Positions 1 to 8,750 of a stretch of 37,654 bases of DNA are shown here, piece by piece (position 1 is the stretch's first letter; each line of letters opens with the position of its first letter). The DNA is from Salinivibrio sharmensis. GTDB lineage: Bacteria > Pseudomonadota > Gammaproteobacteria > Enterobacterales > Vibrionaceae. The notes below the pieces were generated by a model that was not told the DNA's origin, did no database searches, and saw nothing but the letters and a program-made list of their open reading frames with translations. Made by a program: the position numbers and the translations under genes. The stretch lies in contig NZ_MUFC01000024.1 of the NCBI RefSeq assembly GCF_001995985.1, forward strand, positions 1 to 37,654. Direction: 5' to 3'.

Positions 1-224
1 ATTATTATCATCTTGTTGATTTTAATCGATTTTTATATTGTTAAATTTTTTATGAAAGTAAGTGTTTTGAGGAGTAACATTTACTGGCCTAAAGGTGTGG
101 GTAGGTTCCCATACCCAATGTATGTGGCGGAATAGGGTTGATGTGGCCTTGGATGACGCGCATAACGAATGCCAAACGGAGGGAGAGATAGTTTAGGAAC
201 AGATAGCTTGGATGCATGTTGCGT

Positions 225-252
225 TGCCTACAGGCAAAGAGCACTGTAGGCA
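225..252. other. Hairpin in the left-edge intergenic region
   Basis: A 9-bp perfect stem (225-233 with 244-252) with a 10-base loop lies 27 bases beyond the stop codon of the response regulator-hemerythrin gene. Neither side carries a T-run, so it is not a standard intrinsic terminator. It may protect the 3' end of that mRNA or take part in Rho-dependent termination. The rest of 1-278 shows no gene that I can support. Confidence 0.35.
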
Positions 253-278
253 CCGAGGTGAGTTAGCGACTCAGTGTG

Positions 279-1274
279 CTAGGGACCCTGTAGTAAGAAA
301 TCACGATATTGAGTATCTTCACGCACCACATGGTGAATCCACCAGTAACGTAGAAACTTAAAAAACTCTGAGCGATAAAGCTCTGGATCGGCTTGGCATT
401 GCAATAAGACATATTGCGCCTGCCGAGCTAGACGTTGATGAATTGCAGTATGCTCTTTGTATTTGGGGTAGGCGCGTGCTTCGAGAATATCTTCCTCTAG
501 CTGAAAGTGAGAGTCGATGTAGTCACGAAAGCGTTGCGCGAGGGCCTCAAAATCCGTCTTAGTCTCGTCCTCATGGTGGTAGGCAATAGCTTCATACGTA
601 TCGTTGATGATAGAGAGCAGCTGCTTGTTACTCTCATCCAATGATTGATGCCCCACTGTATACTTTTCTTGCCATCGAATGAATTTCCGATCTTTCGACT
701 CTCCCTTGGATGGAGAAATGGTTGGCTCTTTTGGCGTCAGGCCAGGTTGCACCTCGCCTTGCGGCTCGTTGATGCCTTCTATTTTCTGCTGCTCTTCTTC
801 GGTAAAGACGATGGCCCCGTTGTGCTCAAAGTCCGTTGATTTGGCAGGGTCTGACTGATACATCTCAAAGTAAAACTTGGGGGGTTTTTTCGCTTTGGTC
901 TGTTTAGAGAGCTGCTTGACACGGTTTTCTAGATCTTGTTTTTTCACCGGTTTAACCATAAAAGCATCGACGTCATAGCGAATGCACTCGCTGATAACTG
1001 CCTGAGATGCGTTAGCGGTTAAAATGATGATGGGCGTATCATGGCGCAAATGATAGCGGCCGCTCCGCATGAGGCGTAACATTTCCAACCCGTCAATGGG
1101 ATCCATTTGTAAGTCGGTAATGATCAGGCTGGGCTCTTCATGGTAGGCACGCGATATAGCCTCAGCACCATCTGCTGCCGTGATCACTGATTTAATACCA
1201 AGCGCCTGTGCCATTAAACCAATGGTGTCACGAATCATTTCATGATCATCAACAATTAAGCACGGAGATAGCAT
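279..1274 (-). CDS. Response regulator with C-terminal hemerythrin domain
   Basis: This 331-residue protein joins a CheY-like receiver (about 1-125) to a bacteriohemerythrin domain (about 195-331) through a long polar, probably disordered linker. The receiver shows the acidic pair D9/D10, phospho-acceptor D54 (IITDLQMDP), T86 (ILTAN) and K109 (VKPVKK). The hemerythrin part has likely di-iron ligands H209 (VGHQSLD), H256 and E260 (HFQLEE), H275 and H279 (EHTAIH), and H315/D320 (HVVRED). Hemerythrin domains bind O2 or related ligands, so the protein could couple phosphorelay input to oxygen sensing; this is inference. There is no DNA-binding or enzymatic output domain and no kinase gene nearby. 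I chose ATG 1274 because AGGAGG (1279-1284) sits 4 bases upstream; a TTG start at 1289 would place the SD inside the gene. Confidence 0.9.
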   Translation of the reverse strand: MLSPCLIVDDHEMIRDTIGLMAQALGIKSVITAADGAEAISRAYHEEPSLIITDLQMDPIDGLEMLRLMRSGRYHLRHDTPIIILTANASQAVISECIRYDVDAFMVKPVKKQDLENRVKQLSKQTKAKKPPKFYFEMYQSDPAKSTDFEHNGAIVFTEEEQQKIEGINEPQGEVQPGLTPKEPTISPSKGESKDRKFIRWQEKYTVGHQSLDESNKQLLSIINDTYEAIAYHHEDETKTDFEALAQRFRDYIDSHFQLEEDILEARAYPKYKEHTAIHQRLARQAQYVLLQCQADPELYRSEFFKFLRYWWIHHVVREDTQYRDFLLQGP

Positions 1275-1413
1275 ACGTCCTCCTGACAATGTCTATGTTT
1301 TCAGCCTAGTGGATGGTGGCAAGAGCGTCTATAGCGAGTGTGAAAGGAATGCGACCTTGATGAGGTTTCGCTTAAAAAATGATGGGTTAGACTAAAGCAC
1401 AAATGATAGCAAC

Positions 1414-1437
1414 AAAAAAGGCGCCCAATTGGGCGCC
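1414..1437 (-). terminator. Intrinsic terminator of the cold-shock gene
   Basis: A 7-bp GC-rich stem (1420-1426 with 1431-1437) with an AATT loop is followed on the minus strand by six T residues (A-run at 1414-1419). It begins 23 bases after the csp stop codon. Confidence 0.85.
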
Positions 1438-1459
1438 TTTCTCTTAAATTTGGTTTGGC

Positions 1460-1666
1460 TTACAGGCGAACAACGTTCGCAGCCTGTGGGCCTTTCTGAC
1501 CTTGCTCGATATCGAACTCAACCTGTTGGCCTTCTGCTAGTGTGCGGAAGCCTTCACCAACGATAGCACGGAAGTGAACGAATACGTCTGGACCGTTCTC
1601 TTGCTGGATAAAACCGAAACCTTTCTCTTCGTTAAACCACTTAACGGAACCATTAGCTTTGGACAT
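1460..1666 (-). CDS. Cold-shock protein, CspA family
   Basis: A 68-residue single cold-shock domain, the usual family length. Both RNA-binding motifs are present: RNP1 KGFGFI (about residues 16-21) and RNP2 DVFVHF (about 27-32), after the conserved GSVKWFN strand. Such proteins bind single-stranded RNA/DNA in the cytoplasm and act as RNA chaperones. The ending [10 protein letters not shown] is typical of Vibrio Csp proteins. The SD AGGAGA lies just upstream of ATG 1666. The gene is monocistronic, with its own terminator. Whether it is cold-induced or constitutive (CspE-like) cannot be told from the protein. Confidence 0.95.
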   Translation of the reverse strand: MSKANGSVKWFNEEKGFGFIQQENGPDVFVHFRAIVGEGFRTLAEGQQVEFDIEQGQKGPQAANVVRL

Positions 1667-2246
1667 GGTGTCTCCTGAATATATTAACTAGGTGTTGCAG
1701 TGACGCGAGTGCCGTTAATCGACTCTATGGGCAAATGTAGCGAATATCTTCAGGACAACTAACTTCCAGCCTAGCGGTAGGGTGTTTCGATGTATCTATA
1801 TTCAATTGCTGCATAAATTTCCGATTATCGAAGCTGCCAAGCAGCCTCAACAGGACCACGCGTTATTTGCGCGTCAGTTTACCATTGGTTGCAACATGGT
1901 GTGTGTACGACCAATAGTTCGTCAACCAACACGGTTGAACAGTACTGAGAATACACCCAAAAGAGTGTGAGGTAAATCTATTTTGCGGATGAACGGAGCA
2001 ACTTTGTGTGAGCTTGTTGTGAAAATGAGAGCACGACCAGATAACTGTGTTGTATCGACGCAAAGAGCATCAAAGAAAAGCGATCTAGATTGCGAGGAGT
2101 GTCAAATTAGCCGTTGGATGATGTCTTTTTATGCTGACAATAACGTATCATGAGACGTGACGAGTAACGCCGCAAACACTTGTGTGCGTGCGTTTATGTT
2201 TGTTTATGCGAGTCATGATTGTGACCCGCAGTGATAGGGCTTCTCC
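1667..2246. other. Gene-free divergent intergenic region
   Basis: These 580 bases separate csp (-) from qmcA (+). Open frames of about 60 codons exist on both strands around 1780-2060, but they overlap one another, lack SD sequences and encode low-complexity residue mixes, so I treat them as chance. The region must hold the csp promoter with its probable 5' leader, and the qmcA promoter. I cannot place either with confidence. Confidence 0.5.
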
Positions 2247-3197
2247 ATGGATACGATTTTTTTAGAAACGTCGAGTTTTATTGGCGTCTGGGTAGTGCTG
2301 GCGGTCTTAGTGATCGTGGTACTACGTGGTGCGATTAAGTTTGTGCCACAAAACACAGCTTATGTTGTTGAGCGATTTGGTAAGTATTACAAGACGATGG
2401 AAGCGGGTCTCAATTTCATCGTGCCGTTTATCGATCGTATTGGTTATACCAGAACGTTAAAAGAACAAGCATATGATGTACCCAGTCAATCCGCGATCAC
2501 GCGCGATAACATTTCGCTGGTTGTCGACGGTGTCTTGTATATCAAGGTATTGGATCCGTATAAAGCATGTTATGGCGTCGATGATTACGTGTACTCCGTG
2601 ACTCAGCTTGCGCAAACCACCATGCGTAGTGAAGTGGGTAAAATGGAACTGGATAAAACCTTCGAAGAGCGCGAAAGCTTAAACACCGCGATTGTCTCTG
2701 CCATCAATGAGGCCGCTCAGCCATGGGGTGTTCAGGTGCTGCGTTACGAAATCAAAGACATCGATCCACCACGTTCTGTGTTAGACGCTATGGAGCGTCA
2801 AATGAAGGCTGAACGAGAAAAGCGTGCGGTTATTCTTGAGTCAGAAGGGGCGCGTCAATCGGATATCAACGTTGCTGAAGGTCAAAAGCAGGCCCGAGTC
2901 TTAGCGGCGGAAGCAGAGAAGTCTGAGCAAATCTTGCAAGCGGAAGGTGAAGCGCAAGCCATTATCGCGGTTGCCGAGGCGCAAGCCGAAGCACTTGAAA
3001 TCGTAGGGACACGAGCAATAACAGAGGAAGGCCAAAAAGCCATCCAGTTAGAGCTTGCAGAAAAAGCGATCAAGGCGAAACAGGCCATTGCCAAAGAGTC
3101 CTCAGTCGTACTGCTACCTGATTCTGGGACAGGTGCCGCGAACGTGGTTGCAGAAGCGATGACAATTATTGATACACTCAATAAGAGCAAAGCGTAA
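2247..3197 (+). CDS. qmcA: SPFH/band-7 membrane protease-associated protein (QmcA-like)
   Basis: A 316-residue stomatin/prohibitin-family protein. One N-terminal membrane helix (about residues 10-30) anchors an SPFH domain beginning at the VPQNTAYVVERFGKYY segment. A long Ala/Glu/Lys-rich helix (about 190-270), likely coiled coil, drives oligomerisation. Family members such as E. coli QmcA form large inner-membrane assemblies linked to FtsH and membrane quality control. The next gene starts 6 bases later and encodes an NfeD protein, the normal partner, so the two form an operon as in E. coli ybbK-ybbJ. Confidence 0.9.
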   Translation: MDTIFLETSSFIGVWVVLAVLVIVVLRGAIKFVPQNTAYVVERFGKYYKTMEAGLNFIVPFIDRIGYTRTLKEQAYDVPSQSAITRDNISLVVDGVLYIKVLDPYKACYGVDDYVYSVTQLAQTTMRSEVGKMELDKTFEERESLNTAIVSAINEAAQPWGVQVLRYEIKDIDPPRSVLDAMERQMKAEREKRAVILESEGARQSDINVAEGQKQARVLAAEAEKSEQILQAEGEAQAIIAVAEAQAEALEIVGTRAITEEGQKAIQLELAEKAIKAKQAIAKESSVVLLPDSGTGAANVVAEAMTIIDTLNKSKA

Positions 3198-3203
3198 AAC
3201 AGG

Positions 3204-3683
3204 ATGTTTAGTGTGAGTATCTACCTCGCAGAATTAACCGTGATTGTGGGCTTGTTACTGTTAGCCGTCGAAGTGTGGCTGCTTGGCCTATCGACCATTG
3301 TTTTATTGGCAACCGGTGTTGCGGCCATTTTGGTGGGACTTTTGGCGATGGTCGGCGTTGTGCCAGAAACCGTTACGGCGTTATTTAGCAGCACTGGGAT
3401 CGGTGCGGGCTTGCTAACTGCCATGCTGTGGCGCCCACTTAAACAGCTACAACGCGGCGGACGACGTCCGGATAATCGTCATAGTGATTTTATCGGGTTG
3501 ATATTGACGCTCAGTGAGCCGTTGAGCCGAGAGCAGCCTTCGACGATAAAATACTCAGGCGTCACTTGGCAATTGAAACTCAGCTCGGCCGCTGATGATT
3601 GTACATTGCTGGCTGGGGAACAGGTCAAGGTCGTGGGCGTTGATGTTGGGCGATTTACGGTTGAGCCTGTAAAGCCTGAGTGA
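3204..3683 (+). CDS. NfeD family membrane protein
   Basis: A 159-residue protein with three or four hydrophobic segments in the first 75 residues, then a soluble C-terminal region (about 90-159) consistent with the small OB-fold NfeD domain: GVTWQLKL, then AGEQVKVVGVDVGRFTVEP. NfeD proteins accompany SPFH proteins and are thought to help membrane-microdomain or protease function. It is co-transcribed with qmcA. ATG 3204 is used; a GTG at 3213 has a better-spaced AGGA (6 bases), so the true protein may be 3 residues shorter. A terminator follows at 3741. Confidence 0.85.
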   Translation: MFSVSIYLAELTVIVGLLLLAVEVWLLGLSTIVLLATGVAAILVGLLAMVGVVPETVTALFSSTGIGAGLLTAMLWRPLKQLQRGGRRPDNRHSDFIGLILTLSEPLSREQPSTIKYSGVTWQLKLSSAADDCTLLAGEQVKVVGVDVGRFTVEPVKPE

Positions 3684-3730
3684 AAGGTACACTCAGGACC
3701 TGGTCACGACAAATAGACGTTGATGACATG

Positions 3731-3768
3731 AAAAATAAAAAGCTCGGGCAATGCTCCGAGCTTTTTTT
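3731..3768. terminator. Bidirectional intrinsic terminator
   Basis: A 7-bp stem (3741-3747 with 3756-3762) is flanked by an A-rich tract on the left (3731-3740) and a run of seven T on the right (3762-3768). It can end qmcA-nfeD on the plus strand and the lysine-rich small-protein gene on the minus strand, whose stop is 27 bases away. Confidence 0.85.
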
Positions 3769-3788
3769 ACTGCGTATCAGCCTGTGAT

Positions 3789-3902
3789 TTAGGCTTTTTT
3801 TAGTTGCTTTTTGAGCTTCTTCAGCTTGTTTTCCTGCTTTGCAACTTTCGCTTTTGCCTTCTTAATCGATTTTTTCAGGTCTTTTTTCGACGCTTTTGCC
3901 AT
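3789..3902 (-). CDS. Lysine-rich 37-residue coiled-coil peptide
   Basis: A short highly basic protein: 17 of 37 residues are lysine and there is no aromatic residue. The pattern KQENKLKKLKKQLKKA in the second half fits an amphipathic helix or short coiled coil. The start at ATG 3902 is set by a strong SD (GGAGAGAA, 3 bases before the ATG). The frame stays open upstream to a GTG at 4001 that overlaps the stop of the RHH gene, but that extension looks non-coding and has no SD. The composition suggests nucleic-acid or polyanion binding, as in histone H1-like tails, but no function is proven. It lies 95 bases downstream of the RHH gene, likely in one transcript ending at the 3741-3762 hairpin. 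Confidence 0.7.
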   Translation of the reverse strand: MAKASKKDLKKSIKKAKAKVAKQENKLKKLKKQLKKA

Positions 3903-3997
3903 GATTTCTCTCCTTAATGATGATTTGCCGAAGCGTTTGCCACTGCAATACAGCTTCAATGCTGTGGACGGGGCCGGCATGTCCACCCCATGTGTGA

Positions 3998-4171
3998 TCA
4001 CGATGATTTATTCGTTTCGTGGTCTTTTAAAAACTGTTTGATAAATCGGCGTATTTCACGTGCTGCGGATGTATCCAGTTCGTCGCAGGCCGCTAAGAAT
4101 GCATCCCGTTGCTCGCTATTGATTCTTATCAGTAACTGGCTGTCTTTTTTTGTTTTTTCTTTTTTTGCCAT
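3998..4171 (-). CDS. Small ribbon-helix-helix (Arc/MetJ-type) DNA-binding protein
   Basis: A 57-residue protein found by translating the minus strand directly. A basic N-terminus (MAKKEKTKKD) is followed by a beta strand (SQLLIRI, about 11-17), helix 1 (SEQRDAFLAACDEL, about 19-32), a turn (DTSAAR) and helix 2 (REIRRFIKQFLKDH, about 38-51). This order and spacing is that of RHH repressors, which dimerise and put the strand into the DNA major groove. The first codons contain three A-runs of 6-7 bases, a possible slippage site. Overlapping palindromes lie 12-36 bases upstream of ATG 4171 and may be its own operator. The SD is poor (AGG about 12 bases upstream). It could be a chromosomal regulator or an antitoxin-type repressor; no toxin is adjacent, the partner being the lysine-rich peptide. 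Confidence 0.72.
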   Translation of the reverse strand: MAKKEKTKKDSQLLIRINSEQRDAFLAACDELDTSAAREIRRFIKQFLKDHETNKSS

Positions 4172-4182
4172 GCCAATACGCC

Positions 4183-4207
4183 TATCTTTTAGATATACAA
4201 TGTATAT
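4183..4207. promoter_or_regulatory. Overlapping palindromes, candidate operator of the RHH gene
   Basis: Two AT-rich inverted repeats overlap here: TATCT-TTT-AGATA (4183-4195) and ATATAC-AAT-GTATAT (4193-4207), both perfect in their arms. They lie just before the RHH start codon, where an autorepressor would bind across the promoter. RHH repressors commonly bind short AT-rich repeats. The assignment is by position and symmetry only. Confidence 0.45.
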
Positions 4208-4434
4208 ACGTTTTTATGGTGGTGCTAGGAGAGAATAGTGAAATTGTGATCTACTTAGTACTGTAAACAATAGTCATCACGGGTATCAATAGGCTGAACG
4301 AGTTAGTGCTGAGCGCTATGACATATAGCCAAATCGATGTCATAAAATTTGGTTTGGCCATCTAAATGTCTTTACTGCCTTTATGTAAATCCGTAGGCTA
4401 TTGGTCAGTTAACCTAGGATGAGTGAAGTGAACG

Positions 4435-5628
4435 ATGGAAAAAAAACACAGTCGTACGCAGCTAATACATGCCGGACGCCGTAAAGCCTATACCCTTGGT
4501 GGGGTCAACCCAGTCGTACAGCGCGCCTCGTCAATTGTCTTCGATACGTTAGCTGAGAAGAAGCACGCGATTGCCAATCGTCACCAGCAAACCTTGTTCT
4601 ATGGAAGACGCGGAACTACTACCCATTTTGCGCTGCAAGATGCCATGACCGAGCTTGAGCAAGGAACGGGGTGTGCACTCTTTCCCTGTGGTGCGGCGGC
4701 CATCGCAAACAGTATTCTTGCGTTTGTGAAAACCGGTGACCATATTTTGGTCTCAGGATCGGCCTATGAGCCAACTCAAGATTTTTGCCAAAAAATTCTC
4801 GCTGATATGCAGGTGACAACCGAGTATTTTGATCCTCTCGAGGGCACGGAGATTGGTCAACGTATCACGCCAAATACACGGGTTGTGTTTCTAGAGTCTC
4901 CAGGCTCTTACACCATGGAAGTGCACGATACGCCAGCAATCGTTCAAGCGGTAAGGGAGCGAGCGCCAGATGCGATCATCATGATGGATAACACGTGGGC
5001 TGCAGGTCGCTTGTATCAACCGTTAGCGCAAGGCGTGGATATTTCGATTCAGTCTGGAACCAAGTATATTATTGGCCATTCGGATAATATGCTGGGTACG
5101 GCGGTTGCCAATGCACGCTGCTGGCCAACATTGCGTGAGCGCGCTTATTTAATGGGACAAACGGTCGATCCTGATACGGCTTACCAAGCCGCCCGTGGAT
5201 TGAGAACTCTGGATGTGCGGCTTGCTCAGCACCAAGACAATGCGTTACAGGTGGCCAATTGGCTGAATGAGCAAACCGAAGTAGCAAGAGTGCTTCACCC
5301 TGCATTTGCAGATTGTCCCGGTCATCGCTATTTCGCGCGAGATTTTACCGGCAGCAATGGGCTCTTTTCGTTTGTGTTTGAGCAGCGTTTGTCTGATGCG
5401 CAACTGGAAACATTTTGTGACCACTTGCAGCACTTTAGTATGGCCTACTCTTGGGGCGGCTTTGAATCCTTGTTATTAGCCAATCAACCTGAACAGCTCA
5501 ACCGCATCCGGCCCGTTGGGCAAGTCGATTTTGCTGGGACGCTGGTCAGGCTTCATATTGGACTCGAACACGTCGACGATTTGATTGCTGATCTGGCGGC
5601 CGGGTTTGAGCGCATCAAACAGGTATGA
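4435..5628 (+). CDS. metC: Cystathionine beta-lyase (PLP-dependent)
   Basis: A 397-residue Cys/Met-metabolism PLP enzyme. It converts cystathionine to homocysteine, pyruvate and ammonia, the penultimate step of methionine synthesis. Visible residues: [20 protein letters not shown] (about 55-74), which supplies the phosphate-contacting Tyr-Gly-Arg; Tyr111 (SAYEPT), which stacks on PLP; Asp185 (MMDNTWAAG), which contacts the pyridine nitrogen; and K210 ([12 protein letters not shown]), the Schiff-base lysine at the same number as in E. coli MetC. The YSWGG(F)ES motif near 340 is typical of MetC. Monocistronic, with a terminator 8 bases after the stop. I looked for a MetJ box upstream and found no convincing one. 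Confidence 0.92.
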   Translation: MEKKHSRTQLIHAGRRKAYTLGGVNPVVQRASSIVFDTLAEKKHAIANRHQQTLFYGRRGTTTHFALQDAMTELEQGTGCALFPCGAAAIANSILAFVKTGDHILVSGSAYEPTQDFCQKILADMQVTTEYFDPLEGTEIGQRITPNTRVVFLESPGSYTMEVHDTPAIVQAVRERAPDAIIMMDNTWAAGRLYQPLAQGVDISIQSGTKYIIGHSDNMLGTAVANARCWPTLRERAYLMGQTVDPDTAYQAARGLRTLDVRLAQHQDNALQVANWLNEQTEVARVLHPAFADCPGHRYFARDFTGSNGLFSFVFEQRLSDAQLETFCDHLQHFSMAYSWGGFESLLLANQPEQLNRIRPVGQVDFAGTLVRLHIGLEHVDDLIADLAAGFERIKQV

Positions 5629-5635
5629 ACAAGAT

Positions 5636-5659
5636 AGCCCCTATTGAAAGGGGCTTTTT
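5636..5659 (+). terminator. Intrinsic terminator of metC
   Basis: A 6-bp stem (AGCCCC at 5636-5641 with GGGGCT at 5650-5655) is followed by a T-run on the plus strand. Confidence 0.85.
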
Positions 5660-5692
5660 ATACGCTGCAACGCGTATTCTCTCACTGGGCTG

Positions 5693-7291
5693 CTAGGTTT
5701 GAAATTGATCGGTTAATTGCGTCAACGCGCTGGATTGGTGGCTTAACTGGCCACTCACGTTACTGGTGGTATCGATTGCCTCGGTGAGTGACTGACTATC
5801 CTGTTTGAGCGCGCGACGTTGCTCAGTGAGGTGAGCAATCTCTTTGTGCTGTGAATCCAAAGCCGCTTCCACTTCCGCGCTGAGTTGCTCCAGCCCTTGG
5901 AAGGTGGTGTGCATTTCGCCTAAATAACTTTGCAGTCGGACACTGGCTTGCTGGTTATCGGCGCTGGCGGATTGTGTCTGTGCCAATAGGTCATTGGCGG
6001 TATCGACTTGGCCGAGTAAATCATTGAGCCAGTCGCGGATATCACCGGTTGATTGTGCTGTGCGCTGCGACAGGCTTCTTACTTCATCGGCGACCACCGC
6101 AAAGCCTCGCCCATGCTCACCGGCGCGCGCCGCTTCAATGGCGGCATTGAGGGCAAGTAAGTTAGTTTGCTCTGCAATACCTTCAATCACATCCATGACG
6201 CCGGCAATTTGGCTACTGGTTTGTTTCAGGGTCGCCATGGTGTTGGATACGTTTTCGACCACCTGGACACTGTGGGCGATGGATGCCTCAGTGGCGCTCA
6301 TTTGCGTTTGAATTTCATCATTGTCTTGAGAGACTTTACCAATGTATTCACGGGTGTCATGAATGGCATTAGCGATTTCCGTGGTTGCGCTTTCCATAAC
6401 GGTGAGTGATTGCGCGACGTCGTTAACGTTTTGCCGTGTTTGCTGATTAATCGTCGCCACTTGCGTACTTTGTTGGTCTAGCGTATCTGATTGTTGATCG
6501 AGCGCGGATGTGCGTGATTGTATGTCGGTGACAAAGTGACTGAACTTATCGAGCAAGTTATTTGATGCTTGAGCAACAGCACTGACTTCATCCTGATAAT
6601 TATCCGATAAGCGCATTGAGAGGTCAGAGCGCTGGTCGATATCCGTCAGGGATGTGGCAATATGATCCAGGCGCACCACCACGGTTTTTCGCAGCCAAGT
6701 CATCAGCCCCAAGGCCAGTAATAGTGTGATCCCACAACCGATATAGACGATGTTCGATTGCTGGTGCAAAAAGGTAATCAGTTCGCCCGCCGACCCTTTC
6801 GCGTTGTCTTGACGCTCGGTAAGTTTCTCATTAATTGCAGCAAGCATGGGGTCAACCGCTGGATAAAGGTCAAAGTCGACCAGGCGCCCTGCGTCGTAAA
6901 AGCTTTTGCTGTCGACCGTTTTGGCAAGCTTGGTGAGGTATTGGTCGAATTTCTGCTTACCCTTTTGATGCTCTGCGCGCCAGTCCGACAAAGACGGATA
7001 CTGTGACAAGGCTTGCCAGCTCTGTTGATAACGTTGCTGAAGTTTTTCAAATTCAGGGGTGATTTCGTTCCAGAACAAAACTTGTGCTTTGATTTTTTGC
7101 GACAGATTGACGAGATCGCGGTGATCACGCTCAAGAGCTAAAAGCGCCCATACTTCGGGAAGTTGATGATTCACATATTCGGCTGAGGCATCCGCGGAGC
7201 GAGCCGATATCCAAAGTGCGAGACTACCGAGTCCGATGGTCGAGGCGATAAAGAGGGTGAAGGCGATCAATAACCGCTGTCTTACGCTCAT
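5693..7291 (-). CDS. Methyl-accepting chemotaxis protein
   Basis: A 532-residue transmembrane chemoreceptor. TM1 (about 6-28), a helical periplasmic sensor (about 29-178) of four-helix-bundle type, TM2 (about 180-200), a HAMP domain (about 202-255) and a cytoplasmic signalling coiled coil follow in order. The hairpin tip (about 374-405) has the invariant [19 protein letters not shown] and [12 protein letters not shown] segments that bind CheW/CheA. The ligand is unknown. No CheR-tethering pentapeptide is seen at the C-terminus (ends DQFQT). ATG 7291 is chosen because the AGGAA SD (7297-7301) is correctly spaced; a TTG start at 7306 would swallow it. It stands alone, with no che genes nearby. 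Confidence 0.93.
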   Translation of the reverse strand: MSVRQRLLIAFTLFIASTIGLGSLALWISARSADASAEYVNHQLPEVWALLALERDHRDLVNLSQKIKAQVLFWNEITPEFEKLQQRYQQSWQALSQYPSLSDWRAEHQKGKQKFDQYLTKLAKTVDSKSFYDAGRLVDFDLYPAVDPMLAAINEKLTERQDNAKGSAGELITFLHQQSNIVYIGCGITLLLALGLMTWLRKTVVVRLDHIATSLTDIDQRSDLSMRLSDNYQDEVSAVAQASNNLLDKFSHFVTDIQSRTSALDQQSDTLDQQSTQVATINQQTRQNVNDVAQSLTVMESATTEIANAIHDTREYIGKVSQDNDEIQTQMSATEASIAHSVQVVENVSNTMATLKQTSSQIAGVMDVIEGIAEQTNLLALNAAIEAARAGEHGRGFAVVADEVRSLSQRTAQSTGDIRDWLNDLLGQVDTANDLLAQTQSASADNQQASVRLQSYLGEMHTTFQGLEQLSAEVEAALDSQHKEIAHLTEQRRALKQDSQSLTEAIDTTSNVSGQLSHQSSALTQLTDQFQT

Positions 7292-7456
7292 GGTACTTCC
7301 TGTCAACTGCCTAATCTAAATATGCGCCGCAGCTTAAGGAGCCACTGTTTCATTAGAATGACAGATGTCTCAGTAATGTGATTTGCGAATGAAATCACTG
7401 TTCATTTTTATGAGCATGACGCGGCTGAAAAATGGTGCAGAAAAGTGCGACAACAT

Positions 7457-7482
7457 AAAAGCGCCCCGCCTGAGCGGGGCGC
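7457..7482 (-). terminator. Intrinsic terminator of the proXWV operon
   Basis: A 9-bp perfect GC stem (7461-7469 with 7474-7482, loop CTGA) followed on the minus strand by TTTT ends the operon 30 bases after the proV stop. Confidence 0.85.
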
Positions 7483-7511
7483 GTTCACGGTCAGCGACAG
7501 TGCGTTATTGG

Positions 7512-8750
7512 CTAACTGGCTTTTTTCGTTGAGTCTTGGTCGCCAGGTTCGCCTGCGTGTTTATGGCCACTTTCACTGAGAATACTGGCCACTGTTTGTC
7601 GTGAGAGGTGTCCAATTAGCTCGCCTTGATTATCAAACACGGGTAGCGGCCATTTTGACTCCAACGTATCTGGGATGACGGTTTCCAATAACGAGTCTTG
7701 CTCAATGGCAGGCACGTCTTCGAGAAGACTTGCCTCGATATCACCGCTTGGATCTTTGTCACTGAGGTTTTTTTGACTCAGGGTGCCTTGATAGCCTTCT
7801 TCCGTGATGTAATAGCCATAGTTGGCCTTTTGCTGACGCATCTGCTGAATCGCATCGCCAATCGTGTTGGCACTGATACGGCATATCTGTGGCTGCATCA
7901 CCGTTTCCACAGTCAGTGCGCGAGCACGATTAACGTCTTTTACGAAAGCCTCGACATAGTCATCGGCCGGCTGAAGCAAGATATCGACAGGCTCTCCGAC
8001 TTGCACGAGCTTACCATCACGTAAAATGGCAATACGATCACCAAGCCGTAAGGCTTCATCAAGATCATGGGTGATGAAAATGATGGTCTTGTGCAGTTTT
8101 TCCTGCAGTTCAATCAGCTGGTCTTGCATCTCGCTGCGAATGAGGGGGTCAAGGGCAGAAAATGCTTCGTCCATCAGCAAAATTTCTGCATCCGTGCAGA
8201 GGGCGCGTGCCAGGCCGACCCGTTGTTGTTGTCCACCAGATAATTGCGCCGGATATTGATCGGCGTAGCCATCTAGGCCAACAGTTGAGAGCCATTGTTC
8301 CGCTTTTTTATCGCGTTGCGCTTTTCCCTCTCCTTGGATTCGCAAACCAAACCCAACATTTTCTCTCACTGTACGGTGAGGGAGTAGGCCAAAACGTTGA
8401 AATACCATTGACATCTTATGGCGTCGAAACGCCTGCAACTCTTTTTGCGAGTGCTTCATGATATCGGTGCCTTCGACGCGGATTTCACCCTCTGTGGGAT
8501 CAATCAAGCGGTTGAAGTGACGAATTAAGGTGGATTTTCCGGAGCCCGACAGACCCATGATCACAAAGACTTCACCGCGACGAATCGACAAATTAATGTC
8601 ACTCAGGCCGATGGTGTGGCCGGTTTCTTGAAGTAAAGCATCTTTGCTCTTGCCTGCTTTTACATCTGGCATGACCTTATGTGGGTGATCGCCAAACACT
8701 TTATATAGGCCCTGGATCTCAATTAAGGTGTCCTGCACTGGCTTAGTCAT
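7512..8750 (-). CDS. proV: Glycine betaine/proline ABC transporter ATPase
   Basis: A 412-residue ATPase of the ProU (OpuA-type) importer, which powers uptake of glycine betaine and proline betaine under osmotic stress. Walker A GLSGSGKST (66-74), signature LSGGQQQRVG (170-179), Walker B ILLMDE (190-195) and the switch histidine in ITHDLDEA are intact. The C-terminal region (about 290-400) fits a tandem CBS pair, which in OpuA senses ionic strength or nucleotides. ATG 8750 has a strong AAGGAGG SD and overlaps the proW stop by 8 bases, indicating coupled translation. The frame is open further upstream, but only within proW. Confidence 0.95.
   Translation of the reverse strand: MTKPVQDTLIEIQGLYKVFGDHPHKVMPDVKAGKSKDALLQETGHTIGLSDINLSIRRGEVFVIMGLSGSGKSTLIRHFNRLIDPTEGEIRVEGTDIMKHSQKELQAFRRHKMSMVFQRFGLLPHRTVRENVGFGLRIQGEGKAQRDKKAEQWLSTVGLDGYADQYPAQLSGGQQQRVGLARALCTDAEILLMDEAFSALDPLIRSEMQDQLIELQEKLHKTIIFITHDLDEALRLGDRIAILRDGKLVQVGEPVDILLQPADDYVEAFVKDVNRARALTVETVMQPQICRISANTIGDAIQQMRQQKANYGYYITEEGYQGTLSQKNLSDKDPSGDIEASLLEDVPAIEQDSLLETVIPDTLESKWPLPVFDNQGELIGHLSRQTVASILSESGHKHAGEPGDQDSTKKAS

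Noticed and set aside
1782-2063. Overlapping 62- and 66-codon open frames on both strands between csp and qmcA
   Set aside because: No SD, odd residue composition, mutual overlap and no recognisable domain; judged chance frames.
3903-4001. N-terminal extension of the lysine-rich peptide from a GTG overlapping the RHH stop
   Set aside because: The overlap suggests coupling, but the added residues look non-coding and a strong SD marks the ATG at 3902.
4340-4434. MetJ box upstream of metC
   Set aside because: Only scattered partial matches to tandem AGACGTCT were found.
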